Below the pieces are notes generated by a model. That model made no database searches. It was not told where the DNA came from and worked only from the letters and a program-made list of their open reading frames with translations. Below are positions 6,510-12,527 of a DNA stretch of 13,598 nt, piece after piece (the first letter of the stretch is position 1; the number at the start of each line of letters is the position of its first letter). Source of the DNA: JANMDU01 sp043755865 (GTDB lineage: Bacteria > Pseudomonadota > Gammaproteobacteria > Burkholderiales > Burkholderiaceae_C); NCBI GenBank assembly GCA_043755865.1, contig JAYUSD010000017.1, forward strand, positions 1 to 13,598, given 5' to 3'. The translations under genes were made by a program, and so were the position numbers.

Positions 6510-7337
6510 ATGTCATCCGCAAATTCACTCCTGCCCACACTCTTCATTTCCCACGGCTCGCCCATGTTTGCCTTGGAACCCGGCCGAGCGGGCCCCTTGC
6601 TCACGCAGCTTGGGCAAGATTTGCCGCGCCCAAAAGCGATTGCCGTCGTCTCGCCGCACTGGATGACGCAAGGCGCGGCAGTTTGCGTGGCCGAAAAGCC
6701 CGAGACGATTCATGATTTTGGTGGCTTTGATCCACGCTTGTCTTTGATGCAATATCCGGCACTAGGCGGCATAGAATATGCGCAGCATGCTATCAAATTA
6801 TTAGCAGACGCGGGCTACGAGCCACTGTCCACCGAACGCTGGGGTTTGGATCATGGCGCTTGGGTACCACTGAGGTACCTGTATCCGCAAGCAGACTTGC
6901 CAGTGTTTCAAATTTCGCTGCCTGCTGGCATGTCGCTGGGGCAGGCATTGGCCTATGGGCAAGCATTGAGCGGCTTGCGAAGCCAAGGCGTGCTGATCAT
7001 TGGCACGGGCAGCCTGACGCACAACCTCAGTGAGTTTCGAAGCGGGCGCGGCATCGATGCGCCGGTTGCTGCTTATGTGCTGGAGTTTGTGCGCTGGGTG
7101 CGCGCAGCGGTGGCCGCGGGTGATGCACAAAAGCTGCTGCACACGTTTGAAGACGCGCCGCATGCGCGTCGCGCGCACCCCACCGACGAGCACTACCAGC
7201 CGCTCATGGTAGCTCTTGGCGCGTCGATGCAAAATGGCCAAGCCAAGAGTGCGAGACTGATCGACGGCGGCGTGGCCTACGGCATTTTGTCGATGGATAG
7301 TTTTGTATTTGGTGAAAATGAGGAGATGAGCGAATGA
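6510..7337 (+). CDS. Class III extradiol ring-cleavage dioxygenase, 4,5-DOPA dioxygenase (DODA/YgiD) family
   Basis: A 275-residue protein from the ATG at 6510. The frame also has a TTG at 6489, but MSSANSLLPTLFISHGSP is the usual family beginning. Members of this LigB-like family open catechol rings with a mononuclear metal, typically Fe(II). Expected histidines are all visible: His15 (FISHGSP), His50 (VVSPHW), His115 (LDHGAWVPL) and the late TDEHYQPLMVALGA. A GTGSLTHNLSEF stretch before it is also typical. Bacterial relatives such as YgiD act on L-DOPA in vitro; the natural substrate is often unknown. Its stop overlaps the start of the esterase gene by ATGA (7334-7337), so the two are translationally coupled. 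It is divergent from the amidohydrolase gene. Whether the three work together is inference. Confidence 0.88.
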   Translation: MSSANSLLPTLFISHGSPMFALEPGRAGPLLTQLGQDLPRPKAIAVVSPHWMTQGAAVCVAEKPETIHDFGGFDPRLSLMQYPALGGIEYAQHAIKLLADAGYEPLSTERWGLDHGAWVPLRYLYPQADLPVFQISLPAGMSLGQALAYGQALSGLRSQGVLIIGTGSLTHNLSEFRSGRGIDAPVAAYVLEFVRWVRAAVAAGDAQKLLHTFEDAPHARRAHPTDEHYQPLMVALGASMQNGQAKSARLIDGGVAYGILSMDSFVFGENEEMSE

Positions 7338-8041
7338 GTCTGATCGTGCATCCGCCAGAAGGCGGCGTCGCAAAGCAATTGTTTTTGCTGTTTCATGGCG
7401 TGGGCGCAGCACCCGATGATCTGGTGCCACTGGGGCAAATCATTGCGCGGCAGTTTCCGCAAAGCGCGGTGGTCAGCGTGCAAGCGCCGCATGACTGCCC
7501 GTATAGCGATGGCTTTCAGTGGTTTTCGGTGGACGGCATTACCGAGCAGCAGCGCGCTGGGCGCACTGCGCAGGCGCTGCCGCTTTTTCAGCAAGCTGTG
7601 CAGCATTGGCAGCAAGCATTCGGCATCGGTGCGGAAGCCACAGCGCTCGTGGGCTTCTCGCAGGGCGCTGGTTTGGCGCTGGAGAGCACGCAGCTTGGCA
7701 CCGCGCTGGCAGCCCGCATTGTGGCGCTCTCGGGGCGCTTTAGTACCTTGCCCACAACAGCCCCAGACAACTGCACGCTACACCTGATTCACGGCAAGCA
7801 AGACAATGTCATTGCTTATTCGCACACCATCCATGCCGCCGAGCGCTTGGTGCAATTGGGTGCAGACATCACAGCCGATGTGATTCCGTTTGCAGGCCAT
7901 GAGATCACGCCAGAGATCGCCAATTTAGTGATTGAGCGGCTCACCACGCATGTGCCCAAACGCATTTGGGAAGCGGCGCAGAATGAAGCCGCAAGCAATC
8001 AGGCCGCAGCTGCAACGAATACAGATACGCCACCCGCTTAG
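7334..8041 (+). CDS. ypfH: Serine esterase, phospholipase/carboxylesterase family (YpfH-like)
   Basis: A 235-residue alpha/beta hydrolase. The sequence shows an oxyanion-hole HG motif at residues 21-22 (LFHGVGAAPDDL), the nucleophile elbow GFSQGA with Ser109, Asp157 in HGKQDNVI and His189 in FAGHEI, giving a complete Ser-Asp-His triad in the right order. Length and wording match the YpfH/phospholipase-carboxylesterase branch, which hydrolyses short-chain esters in the cytoplasm; no signal peptide is seen. The last 25 residues are an Ala/Asn/Gln-rich tail unlike the fold and may be disordered. The gene is coupled to the dioxygenase by a 4-nt ATGA overlap, suggesting the esterase acts on the same substrate class or its products. 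The symbol is by family likeness only. Confidence 0.85.
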   Translation: MSLIVHPPEGGVAKQLFLLFHGVGAAPDDLVPLGQIIARQFPQSAVVSVQAPHDCPYSDGFQWFSVDGITEQQRAGRTAQALPLFQQAVQHWQQAFGIGAEATALVGFSQGAGLALESTQLGTALAARIVALSGRFSTLPTTAPDNCTLHLIHGKQDNVIAYSHTIHAAERLVQLGADITADVIPFAGHEITPEIANLVIERLTTHVPKRIWEAAQNEAASNQAAAATNTDTPPA

Positions 8042-8046
8042 TGCCT

Positions 8047-8101
8047 GTAGTGCAAATCATCCGTTGCGGCTACTAGGGAGCCTCAGACTTGCGCAGAGGC
8101 T
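8047..8101. terminator. Two weak hairpins between convergent ypfH-like and lipoprotein genes
   Basis: The 63-bp convergent gap holds GTAG-t-GCAA/TTGC-gg-CTAC (8047-8073, 8-nt loop) and AGCCTC/GAGGCT (8079-8101, 11-nt loop). Neither has a T run. They may end transcription from both sides, but this is argued from place and folding only. Confidence 0.25.
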
Positions 8102-8104
8102 GGC

Positions 8105-8977
8105 CTAACGTGAAGCGGCCAAGATGCGCAAATCAGCCTCGTAACCTTTGAGGACTCTGATCGCATTGGCGCGCTGCGCCGGCGTGGTGCTGGCGTGAAC
8201 ACTTGCGAAACTGTTGCAGGCTTGCTGCGTGAGGCGCTGCACATAAGCGCGGTAAATTGGATCGGGCGAATCCCAAACGCGCTGAATATAGCCTCGCAGG
8301 GCATGCTGGCTGGGGGCTGGCGAGGCTTTGCTGGCGGCTAACTGAGTGAGCAGATCAACCAGCTCTTGCTGCCGCCGCTGACGCTCTTTGAGAGCATACA
8401 CGGCATCAAAGCTTGAGGTGGCAAGCGCCTGCTTGATAGCATTTATTTGCGCGTCTTCCAACTTGCCGTAGAGTGTTTCGCTGCGGTCAACGGCCTGCTT
8501 TAAGCGTTTGGCATCTCGGCTGACGGGTGTGCCAGAAATGTAATCGCGTTTGAACACGTCGGCATTCTTCGCGTATTTGCGCCTTAGATGCTCGATTTGA
8601 TCGGGTGTGATGCTGGGCGCGAGCTCAGCGAAGCCGGGTAAAGCTTGGTTGGTCACGTTATCAATCAAGTTGCGGCCTTGATCGTAGATGCGGCAGGCCT
8701 GTTGCGCACTGATTTCGCCGCCCATGAGCTGACCCGCTTGCGCCAGCAAATCAGCAGTTTTGGGAAGCTCATTAGCGCGATGCCAAGCGAAAAGTTTAGA
8801 GAGCTCGTCGCGCACTTTTGGCGTTTGCTGTTCATTGAAATCAAAATAACCATCAAGCCACCAGTAGCTCAAATCAGGCGCTTGGTTATAGGCCAGCTTG
8901 ACAGCGCTGCATGCAGTGAGCAGCGTTGCCGCGATAATCAGCAAAGTGAGGCGAAAAATGGAAATGAATTTAGACAT
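8105..8977 (-). CDS. DUF6279-like lipoprotein of unknown function
   Basis: From the ATG at 8977 the product has 290 residues. It opens with a lipoprotein signal peptide: Lys3 and Arg9, a hydrophobic core, and the lipobox LTAC with Cys23 as lipidation site. A further in-frame ATG 9 nt upstream (8986) would add three residues; neither start has a clear Shine-Dalgarno site. The mature part begins VKLAYNQAPDLSYWWLDGYFDFNEQQ and is then almost wholly helical and charged, as in the DUF6279 family of proteobacterial lipoproteins, whose role is not established. Position +2 after the Cys is Ser, which favours the outer membrane. The frame stays open far back into glmU antisense, but that part is a shadow. 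The 5' end overlaps the divergent glmU start by about 20 bp. Confidence 0.82.
   Translation of the reverse strand: MSKFISIFRLTLLIIAATLLTACSAVKLAYNQAPDLSYWWLDGYFDFNEQQTPKVRDELSKLFAWHRANELPKTADLLAQAGQLMGGEISAQQACRIYDQGRNLIDNVTNQALPGFAELAPSITPDQIEHLRRKYAKNADVFKRDYISGTPVSRDAKRLKQAVDRSETLYGKLEDAQINAIKQALATSSFDAVYALKERQRRQQELVDLLTQLAASKASPAPSQHALRGYIQRVWDSPDPIYRAYVQRLTQQACNSFASVHASTTPAQRANAIRVLKGYEADLRILAASR
8948..8951 (+). promoter_or_regulatory. glmU ribosome-binding site, inside the divergent lipoprotein gene
   Basis: GAGG ends 6 nt before the ATG at 8958 and 12 nt before the ATG at 8964, so 8958 is preferred. The site lies within the signal-peptide codons of the opposite-strand lipoprotein gene. 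Confidence 0.5.
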
Positions 8978-10370
8978 CGTGATCATGGCTGCGGGCAAAG
9001 GCACCCGCATGAAAAGTAAACTGCCTAAAGTGTTGCACAAACTCGCTGGCCGTGCATTGCTGGGGCATGTGCTGGCAACGGCAGCTGAGCTACAGCCTCG
9101 CCGCGTGATTCTCATCACGGGCCATGGCGCTCCTGAAATAATAGCATTTAGCGCAGCATCCATGCCGGCAAACAGTGCTTTTTCTTTAAAAACAGTGCTG
9201 CAAGAGCCGCAACTGGGCACTGGCCACGCCGTGCAGCAAGCCGTGCCCGAGCTCGGTGATGATGGCATCACGCTGATCCTCTCGGGCGATGTGCCGCTCA
9301 CGCAAGTCGATACGCTGCAAAGGCTGATCGCGCAGTGTGCAGGCACAGAGTTGGCGCTGCTGACCATTGAGCCCGCAGATCCGACGGGATATGGCCGCAT
9401 CGTGCGTGGCAACGCTGCGCACGGTGATTCAGTTCAGGCTATCGTGGAGCAAAAAGACGCCAGCGATGCACAAAAAAACATCCGCGAAATCTACAGCGGC
9501 ATCATGGCTGCGCCCACTGCATTGTTGAAAAAGTATCTTGCGCTGCTCGACGATAACAATGCGCAAAAAGAGTTTTACCTCACCGATGTGGTCAAGCACG
9601 CTGTAGCAGCTGGCACGCGCGTGAGCGCCCTCAAAATCAGCGATGAGCCGCAGGTGGCGGGCATCAACAGCCCGGCGCAATTGCAGGAGCTCGAACGCGA
9701 ATACCAAAAACGCGCCGCTTATCGTTTCATGACACAGGGCGTGCGCATTGCCGATGCGGCGCGCTTTGATGTGCGCGGCGATCTGGTTTGCGGCCAAGAT
9801 GTGAGCATTGATGTGGGCTGTGTGTTTGAAGGCAACGTTAGCCTTGCTGATGATGTGCGCATCGGGGCGCATTGCGTAGTTGCCAATTGCTCGATTGGCC
9901 GTGGCGCGGTGATTCATCCGTTTAGCCATATTGATGGTGGCAAGGAAAGCGCATCGGTGGGTGCGGGCGCCTCCATTGGGCCGTTTGCCCGTTTGCGCCC
10001 TGGCGCTGTGCTGGGCGAAGAGGTGCATATCGGCAATTTCGTGGAGGTGAAGAATTCCACGATGGCCAAGGGCTCGAAAGCCAACCATCTCGCTTACTTG
10101 GGCGATGCCGCAGTGGGCGAGCGCGTGAACTATGGCGCGGGCGCAATCACGGCGAATTACGATGGCGCCAATAAGCACCGCACGGTGATTGAGGCGGATG
10201 TGCATGTGGGCAGCAATTGTGTATTGATCGCGCCTGTCAGGCTAGGCGCAGGCGGCACGATTGGCGGGGGCTCAACCATCACGAAAGACACCGAGCCCGG
10301 CGCGCTCACCGTGGCGCGCGGACGGCAACTGTCGATAGCCAATTGGCAGCGGCCGGTGAAGAAGACGTAA
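8958..10370 (+). CDS. glmU: Bifunctional GlmU: glucosamine-1-phosphate acetyltransferase / N-acetylglucosamine-1-phosphate uridylyltransferase
   Basis: GlmU makes UDP-N-acetylglucosamine in the cytoplasm, the precursor of peptidoglycan and lipid A, by acetylating GlcN-1-P and then transferring UMP from UTP. The 470-residue protein (E. coli 456) has both halves intact. The N-terminal nucleotidyltransferase shows AAGKGTRMKSKLPK (11-24), the EPQLGTGHA segment, LSGDVPL with the metal-binding Asp, YGRIVRG, IVEQKDA and YLTDVV. The C-terminal left-handed beta helix shows IGPFARLRPGAVLG, NFVEVKNS, catalytic His377 in NHLAYLGDA, GAGAITANYDG and the end GRQLSIANWQRPVKK. GAGAITANYDG departs slightly from the common GAGTITCNYDG. 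The ATG at 8958 has the better ribosome-binding site; a second ATG at 8964 would remove two residues. The 5' end overlaps a divergent lipoprotein gene. GlmS is not in the window. Confidence 0.98.
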   Translation: MEMNLDIVIMAAGKGTRMKSKLPKVLHKLAGRALLGHVLATAAELQPRRVILITGHGAPEIIAFSAASMPANSAFSLKTVLQEPQLGTGHAVQQAVPELGDDGITLILSGDVPLTQVDTLQRLIAQCAGTELALLTIEPADPTGYGRIVRGNAAHGDSVQAIVEQKDASDAQKNIREIYSGIMAAPTALLKKYLALLDDNNAQKEFYLTDVVKHAVAAGTRVSALKISDEPQVAGINSPAQLQELEREYQKRAAYRFMTQGVRIADAARFDVRGDLVCGQDVSIDVGCVFEGNVSLADDVRIGAHCVVANCSIGRGAVIHPFSHIDGGKESASVGAGASIGPFARLRPGAVLGEEVHIGNFVEVKNSTMAKGSKANHLAYLGDAAVGERVNYGAGAITANYDGANKHRTVIEADVHVGSNCVLIAPVRLGAGGTIGGGSTITKDTEPGALTVARGRQLSIANWQRPVKKT

Positions 10371-10392
10371 TGCTTGCGGCTTGGTTTGTTTG

Positions 10393-10416
10393 AGTCCGAA
10401 GGTTTGTCTTCGGGTT
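10393..10416 (+). terminator. Hairpin just after glmU
   Basis: CCGAAG-gtttgt-CTTCGG (10396-10413) is a perfect 6-bp stem with a 6-nt loop, extended by two wobble pairs and an A-T pair to 9 bp. It begins 22 bp after the glmU stop, a good place for a terminator, but no U run follows, so it may only protect the 3' end. Confidence 0.45.
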
Positions 10417-10488
10417 AGTGCAGCTGTTCTTTGAGGTTTCGTCGCCCTAGCAAGGTTTGTGTTCTGAAAATTTTTTGCCGGATGGGGC

Positions 10489-10570
10489 GGCTGCGAGATT
10501 GAGGCATTCCGCTCGCCTTCAGACGCGGGTACGCAACATCAGTTGAGCGAAATGCCTCAAACTCGCGGCC
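10489..10570. repeat. Long imperfect palindrome, 26-nt arms with 30-nt loop
   Basis: The arms 10489-10514 and 10545-10570 are complementary at 23 Watson-Crick pairs plus one G-T, with two mismatches (10498/10561 A-A and 10509/10550 C-A). The core is TTGAGGCATT against AATGCCTCAA, then CGCTC against GAGCG, with an outer GCGAG/CTCGC block. The loop is 10515-10544. This is far longer than ordinary terminator stems, and no T run follows directly on either strand. Candidates are a repetitive extragenic palindrome, a miniature element, or one domain of a structured RNA. The structure is seen directly; its nature is open. Confidence 0.6.
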
Positions 10571-10593
10571 TGTTGGTTTTCGTGAAAATCTTT

Positions 10594-10610
10594 CAGCGAA
10601 ACGTTCGCTG
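10594..10610. repeat. Perfect 7-bp dyad with 3-nt spacer
   Basis: CAGCGAA-acg-TTCGCTG is a compact perfect inverted repeat lying between the two large palindromes. It could be a hairpin of the same RNA or a protein-binding site. Nothing in its place decides which. Confidence 0.4.
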
Positions 10611-10659
10611 CTTTGATCTCGCATAGTGCGCGGCGATTGATCTTCCCCTCGCCCACACT

Positions 10660-10785
10660 GCCTGAGCTGGCCGGCTATGGTTGGGTTGTCTCCCGCAGCG
10701 AAGTCAAGGCGGAGGCCCCGCCGCGGGCCAGGCCGGGGACATGAGCGCAGGGGGATAGCCCAAGCGCAACCGGCCCAGCTCAGGC
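10660..10785 (-). ncRNA. Candidate structured RNA: 126-nt rod-like fold
   Basis: The ends pair as GCCTGAGCTGG (10660-10670) with CCAGCTCAGGC (10775-10785), an 11-bp perfect helix, then CCGG with CCGG across a one-base bulge. Read on the minus strand, further short helices follow inward: UUGGG with CCCAA, UCCC with GGGA, and an apical GGCCC/GGGCC stem-loop, separated by internal loops. The result is one long imperfect rod with bulges. Regulatory RNAs such as 6S RNA have this general shape, but I see no family-specific sequence and the piece is shorter than known 6S RNAs, so no name is given. Strand is uncertain; minus would place it after exbD. An extended terminator-like fold or a repeat element are alternatives. 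Confidence 0.35.
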
Positions 10786-10841
10786 TACGGAGAGAAAATA
10801 GCATCCAAATAGCCAAACAGCCGGCATATTATCTGCATAGT

Positions 10842-10862
10842 TTGCTATTAATACTGTAGCAA
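10842..10862 (-). terminator. Dyad directly after the last exbD stop
   Basis: TTGCTA-ttaatactg-TAGCAA is a perfect 6-bp inverted repeat that abuts the exbD stop codon (10863-10865). The stem is AT-rich and lacks a U run, so it would be a weak terminator; a 3'-end stabilising hairpin or a protein site is equally possible. Confidence 0.3.
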
Positions 10863-11279
10863 TCAATTCACCACGCCGACTTGCCGCAACCCCGCCTTCT
10901 GCGCCATTGCAGTCATCGTCACCACCAACGCGTAGGGCGTATTGGGCTCAGGGCTGATGTGAATTTCGGGTTGGCGTGATTGCTCTGCGGCGGCCAGCAT
11001 GCGCTCATCTAGCGTGGTCTCTGAGGTGATTAGCTCGCCATTCCAGCGCACAAAACCACCTGCATCAATCTGCACGCGAATCAGCTCAGGCTGCGCATTG
11101 CTGCTCTCTGATGGCATGTCTAACGGCACAGATTGCAATTGCATTGGGATCGTGATGATCAGCATGACGATCAGCACAAGCAGCACGTCGATCAGCGGCG
11201 TGGTGTTCATCTCCACCATGGGCTGGGCTTCATTGCTTTGCGCGTTGCTGGCGTGAAGTAGGGGCGGATAGAGCTTCAT
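10863..11279 (-). CDS. ExbD/TolR-family biopolymer transport protein (second copy)
   Basis: A 138-residue protein with the ExbD/TolR layout: a short cytoplasmic N-terminus, one transmembrane helix at about 28-48 beginning MNTTPLIDVLLVLIVML, and a periplasmic domain to the end. Asp31 in the membrane segment matches the proton-relaying Asp of ExbD and TolR. The periplasmic half (ELIRVQIDAGGFVRWNGELI, then PEIHISPEPNTPYALVVTMTAMAQKAGLRQVGVV) is typical. With ExbB it would form the proton channel that powers a TonB-like partner. It is last gene of the operon, starting 3 nt after the stop of the first exbD. No Shine-Dalgarno is visible, so coupling is likely. Met21 is a possible internal start. 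It differs substantially from the upstream ExbD copy, so a recent duplication is unlikely. Confidence 0.92.
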   Translation of the reverse strand: MKLYPPLLHASNAQSNEAQPMVEMNTTPLIDVLLVLIVMLIITIPMQLQSVPLDMPSESSNAQPELIRVQIDAGGFVRWNGELITSETTLDERMLAAAEQSRQPEIHISPEPNTPYALVVTMTAMAQKAGLRQVGVVN

Positions 11280-11282
11280 AAT

Positions 11283-11738
11283 TTATCGCTTTGGCGCAGA
11301 TAAAAGCGTTTGAGAAGCGCTCGGCTCGGCGAGCAAGCTGACCTGCGCGAAACCAAAGCCTTGCGCCATATCAATCACGGGCGCAACGGCGCTGTACGGC
11401 GCATCGCCATCGGCGCGGATATGCAGCTGCACGCGCGGCTGGCGCGTGGCGAGCGGGGCAATTTGTTCGGATAGCGCTTGGGCATCAGGCATGAAGCTGT
11501 CGTTTAAAAACAATTGACCAGCGGCATTGATGCTGATGATCACGTAATCACCACTGGTGTCTTGCTTTTGTGCAGATTGCACGGGTAGGCGCAGCTTGAT
11601 ACTCGCGCTCACCACGGGTACCGTAAGCAGGAAGATGATCAGCAGCACCAGCATCACATCCACCAAAGGCGTGGTGTTGATCTCAGCGAGCCAGCCTTCG
11701 TCGTTATCAGCGTCTGGGTTTTGCAATGAAAGCGACAT
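11283..11738 (-). CDS. exbD: ExbD/TolR-family biopolymer transport protein (first copy)
   Basis: A 151-residue ExbD/TolR protein. The cytoplasmic start (MSLSLQNPDADNDEGWLAEINTTPLVD) leads into one membrane helix at about 24-46 (LVDVMLVLLIIFLLTVPVVSA) carrying the conserved Asp27. The periplasmic domain follows with YVIISINAAGQLFLND and the late VIDMAQGFGFAQVSLL. ExbD couples proton flow through ExbB to movement of a TonB-type partner. The gene sits between exbB and the second exbD with 3-nt gaps on both sides, so all three are surely one transcription unit. The about 15-residue tail after the fold (EPSASQTLLSAPKR) is extra compared with the second copy. Assignment to the TonB rather than Tol system rests on the neighbouring proline-rich gene and the absence of tolA, tolB and pal. 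Confidence 0.93.
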   Translation of the reverse strand: MSLSLQNPDADNDEGWLAEINTTPLVDVMLVLLIIFLLTVPVVSASIKLRLPVQSAQKQDTSGDYVIISINAAGQLFLNDSFMPDAQALSEQIAPLATRQPRVQLHIRADGDAPYSAVAPVIDMAQGFGFAQVSLLAEPSASQTLLSAPKR

Positions 11739-11741
11739 GAT

Positions 11742-12527
11742 TTACTTGTCTTCTGCTGGAGATTTTTCTGTGGCGATTTTTTCGGTAGCGAGCAACACGA
11801 TATGCAGCTTGCTGCCGAAGCTGCGCATGCTCTCCATGGCGATCTTGTTTTTGCGCAGCAGCCAGTTGTAGCCAAACACGGCGGGTACGGCAACTGCCAA
11901 GCCAATGGCCGTCATGATGAGCGCCTCGCCCACCGGGCCGGCGACGCGATCAATGCTGGCTTGGCCGCTGGCGCCGATTTTAATCAGCGCAGAGTAGATT
12001 GCCCACACAGTGCCAAACAGCCCAACGAACGGAGCGGTAGAGCCAATCGTGGCGAGCAAAGCCAAGCCGTCTTGCATGCGCGTTTGCACGCGGCTTAATG
12101 CGCTCTCGATGGCGCGGATGAGCCACGTGTCGTAATCCACACGCGGCTTCAATGCCGCGTATTGGCGCACAGCATCTGAGCCGGAATCGTTCACAAATTT
12201 GAGCGGGTTGTCTGTGCCGAGCTTGGCGAGGTTGTCGCCCACGGTGGTGATGTTGTCAAACGCATCGTGGGCTTGTTTGGTGTGGGCTTGCGTTTTTCGC
12301 AGCTCTAAATATTTGCGCACGATCACTGCCCAACTGGCGATGCTCATGATGACGAGCAACAACAGGCAGAGCTTGGCGACCCAATCGCCCTGCGCCCAGA
12401 CGGCGCCGAGGCCATACGGGTTGGCCGCTTGTTGTGCGGCTTGGCTGGCCGCTGCTGTGACGCTTTGTGTTGCTGTGCTCAACTGGGTTGAGATCGTTTG
12501 CGCTTGGGCAGATGAGATGAAAATCAT
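11742..12527 (-). CDS. exbB: ExbB (MotA/TolQ/ExbB proton channel family)
   Basis: A 261-residue inner-membrane protein if started at 12527, where its ATG overlaps the stop of the upstream gene as ATGA. An ATG at 12536 would add three residues but lies only 2 nt from the GAAGGG ribosome-binding site, so 12527 is preferred. A Ser/Thr/Ala/Gln-rich periplasmic N-terminus of about 45 residues precedes membrane helix 1 (about 50-70, KLCLLLLVIMSIASWAVIV). Helix 2 lies in the ATIGSTAPFVGLFGTVWAIYSAL segment, and helix 3 in GEALIMTAIGLAVAVPAVFGYNWLL, both hallmark ExbB/TolQ stretches. ExbB pentamers with ExbD convert proton-motive force into motion of TonB-like proteins for outer-membrane uptake. The order proline-rich gene, exbB, exbD, exbD supports that role. 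Confidence 0.95.
   Translation of the reverse strand: MIFISSAQAQTISTQLSTATQSVTAAASQAAQQAANPYGLGAVWAQGDWVAKLCLLLLVIMSIASWAVIVRKYLELRKTQAHTKQAHDAFDNITTVGDNLAKLGTDNPLKFVNDSGSDAVRQYAALKPRVDYDTWLIRAIESALSRVQTRMQDGLALLATIGSTAPFVGLFGTVWAIYSALIKIGASGQASIDRVAGPVGEALIMTAIGLAVAVPAVFGYNWLLRKNKIAMESMRSFGSKLHIVLLATEKIATEKSPAEDK

Larger units (their letters stand above)
10371..10862. other. 492-bp convergent intergenic region rich in inverted repeats, no convincing gene
   Basis: This is the only long gap between genes. It separates glmU (+) from the end of the exbD operon (-). I find no tRNA, tmRNA, RNase P or SRP RNA signature on either strand. A 133-codon frame exists on the minus strand (10415-10816), but it lacks a ribosome-binding site, runs through both large palindromes and shows no domain I recognise. 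The content is a series of dyads described separately: 10393-10416, 10489-10570, 10594-10610, 10660-10785 and 10842-10862. An AAAATTTTTT tract is at 10467-10476. The stretch could hold terminators for both sides, a structured small RNA, or a dispersed palindromic repeat. Confidence 0.7.

Noticed and set aside
6466..6540. Longer start for the amidohydrolase at 6540
   Set aside because: It would hide the signal peptide and overlap the divergent dioxygenase; the ATG at 6465 has a proper ribosome-binding site.
6786..6805. Recurring ATGCTAT/ATAGCAT words (near 6786, 8438, 9140, 10799) as possible dispersed repeats
   Set aside because: The number of GCTAT/ATAGC words in the window is about what chance gives, and the flanks do not align.
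8978..9412. Upstream extension of the lipoprotein frame to 435 codons
   Set aside because: The extension is antisense to glmU and would place the signal peptide and lipobox in the middle of the protein.
10660..10785. 4.5S/SRP RNA, tmRNA or RNase P RNA in the convergent gap
   Set aside because: None of their conserved sequence blocks, such as the SRP GGUCAGGUCCGGAAGGAAGC loop, is present on either strand.
10415..10816. 133-codon minus-strand frame in the convergent gap
   Set aside because: No ribosome-binding site, a composition full of Arg and Ser, and it crosses both large palindromes, so RNA or repeat structure explains the sequence better. A conserved protein match would reopen it.
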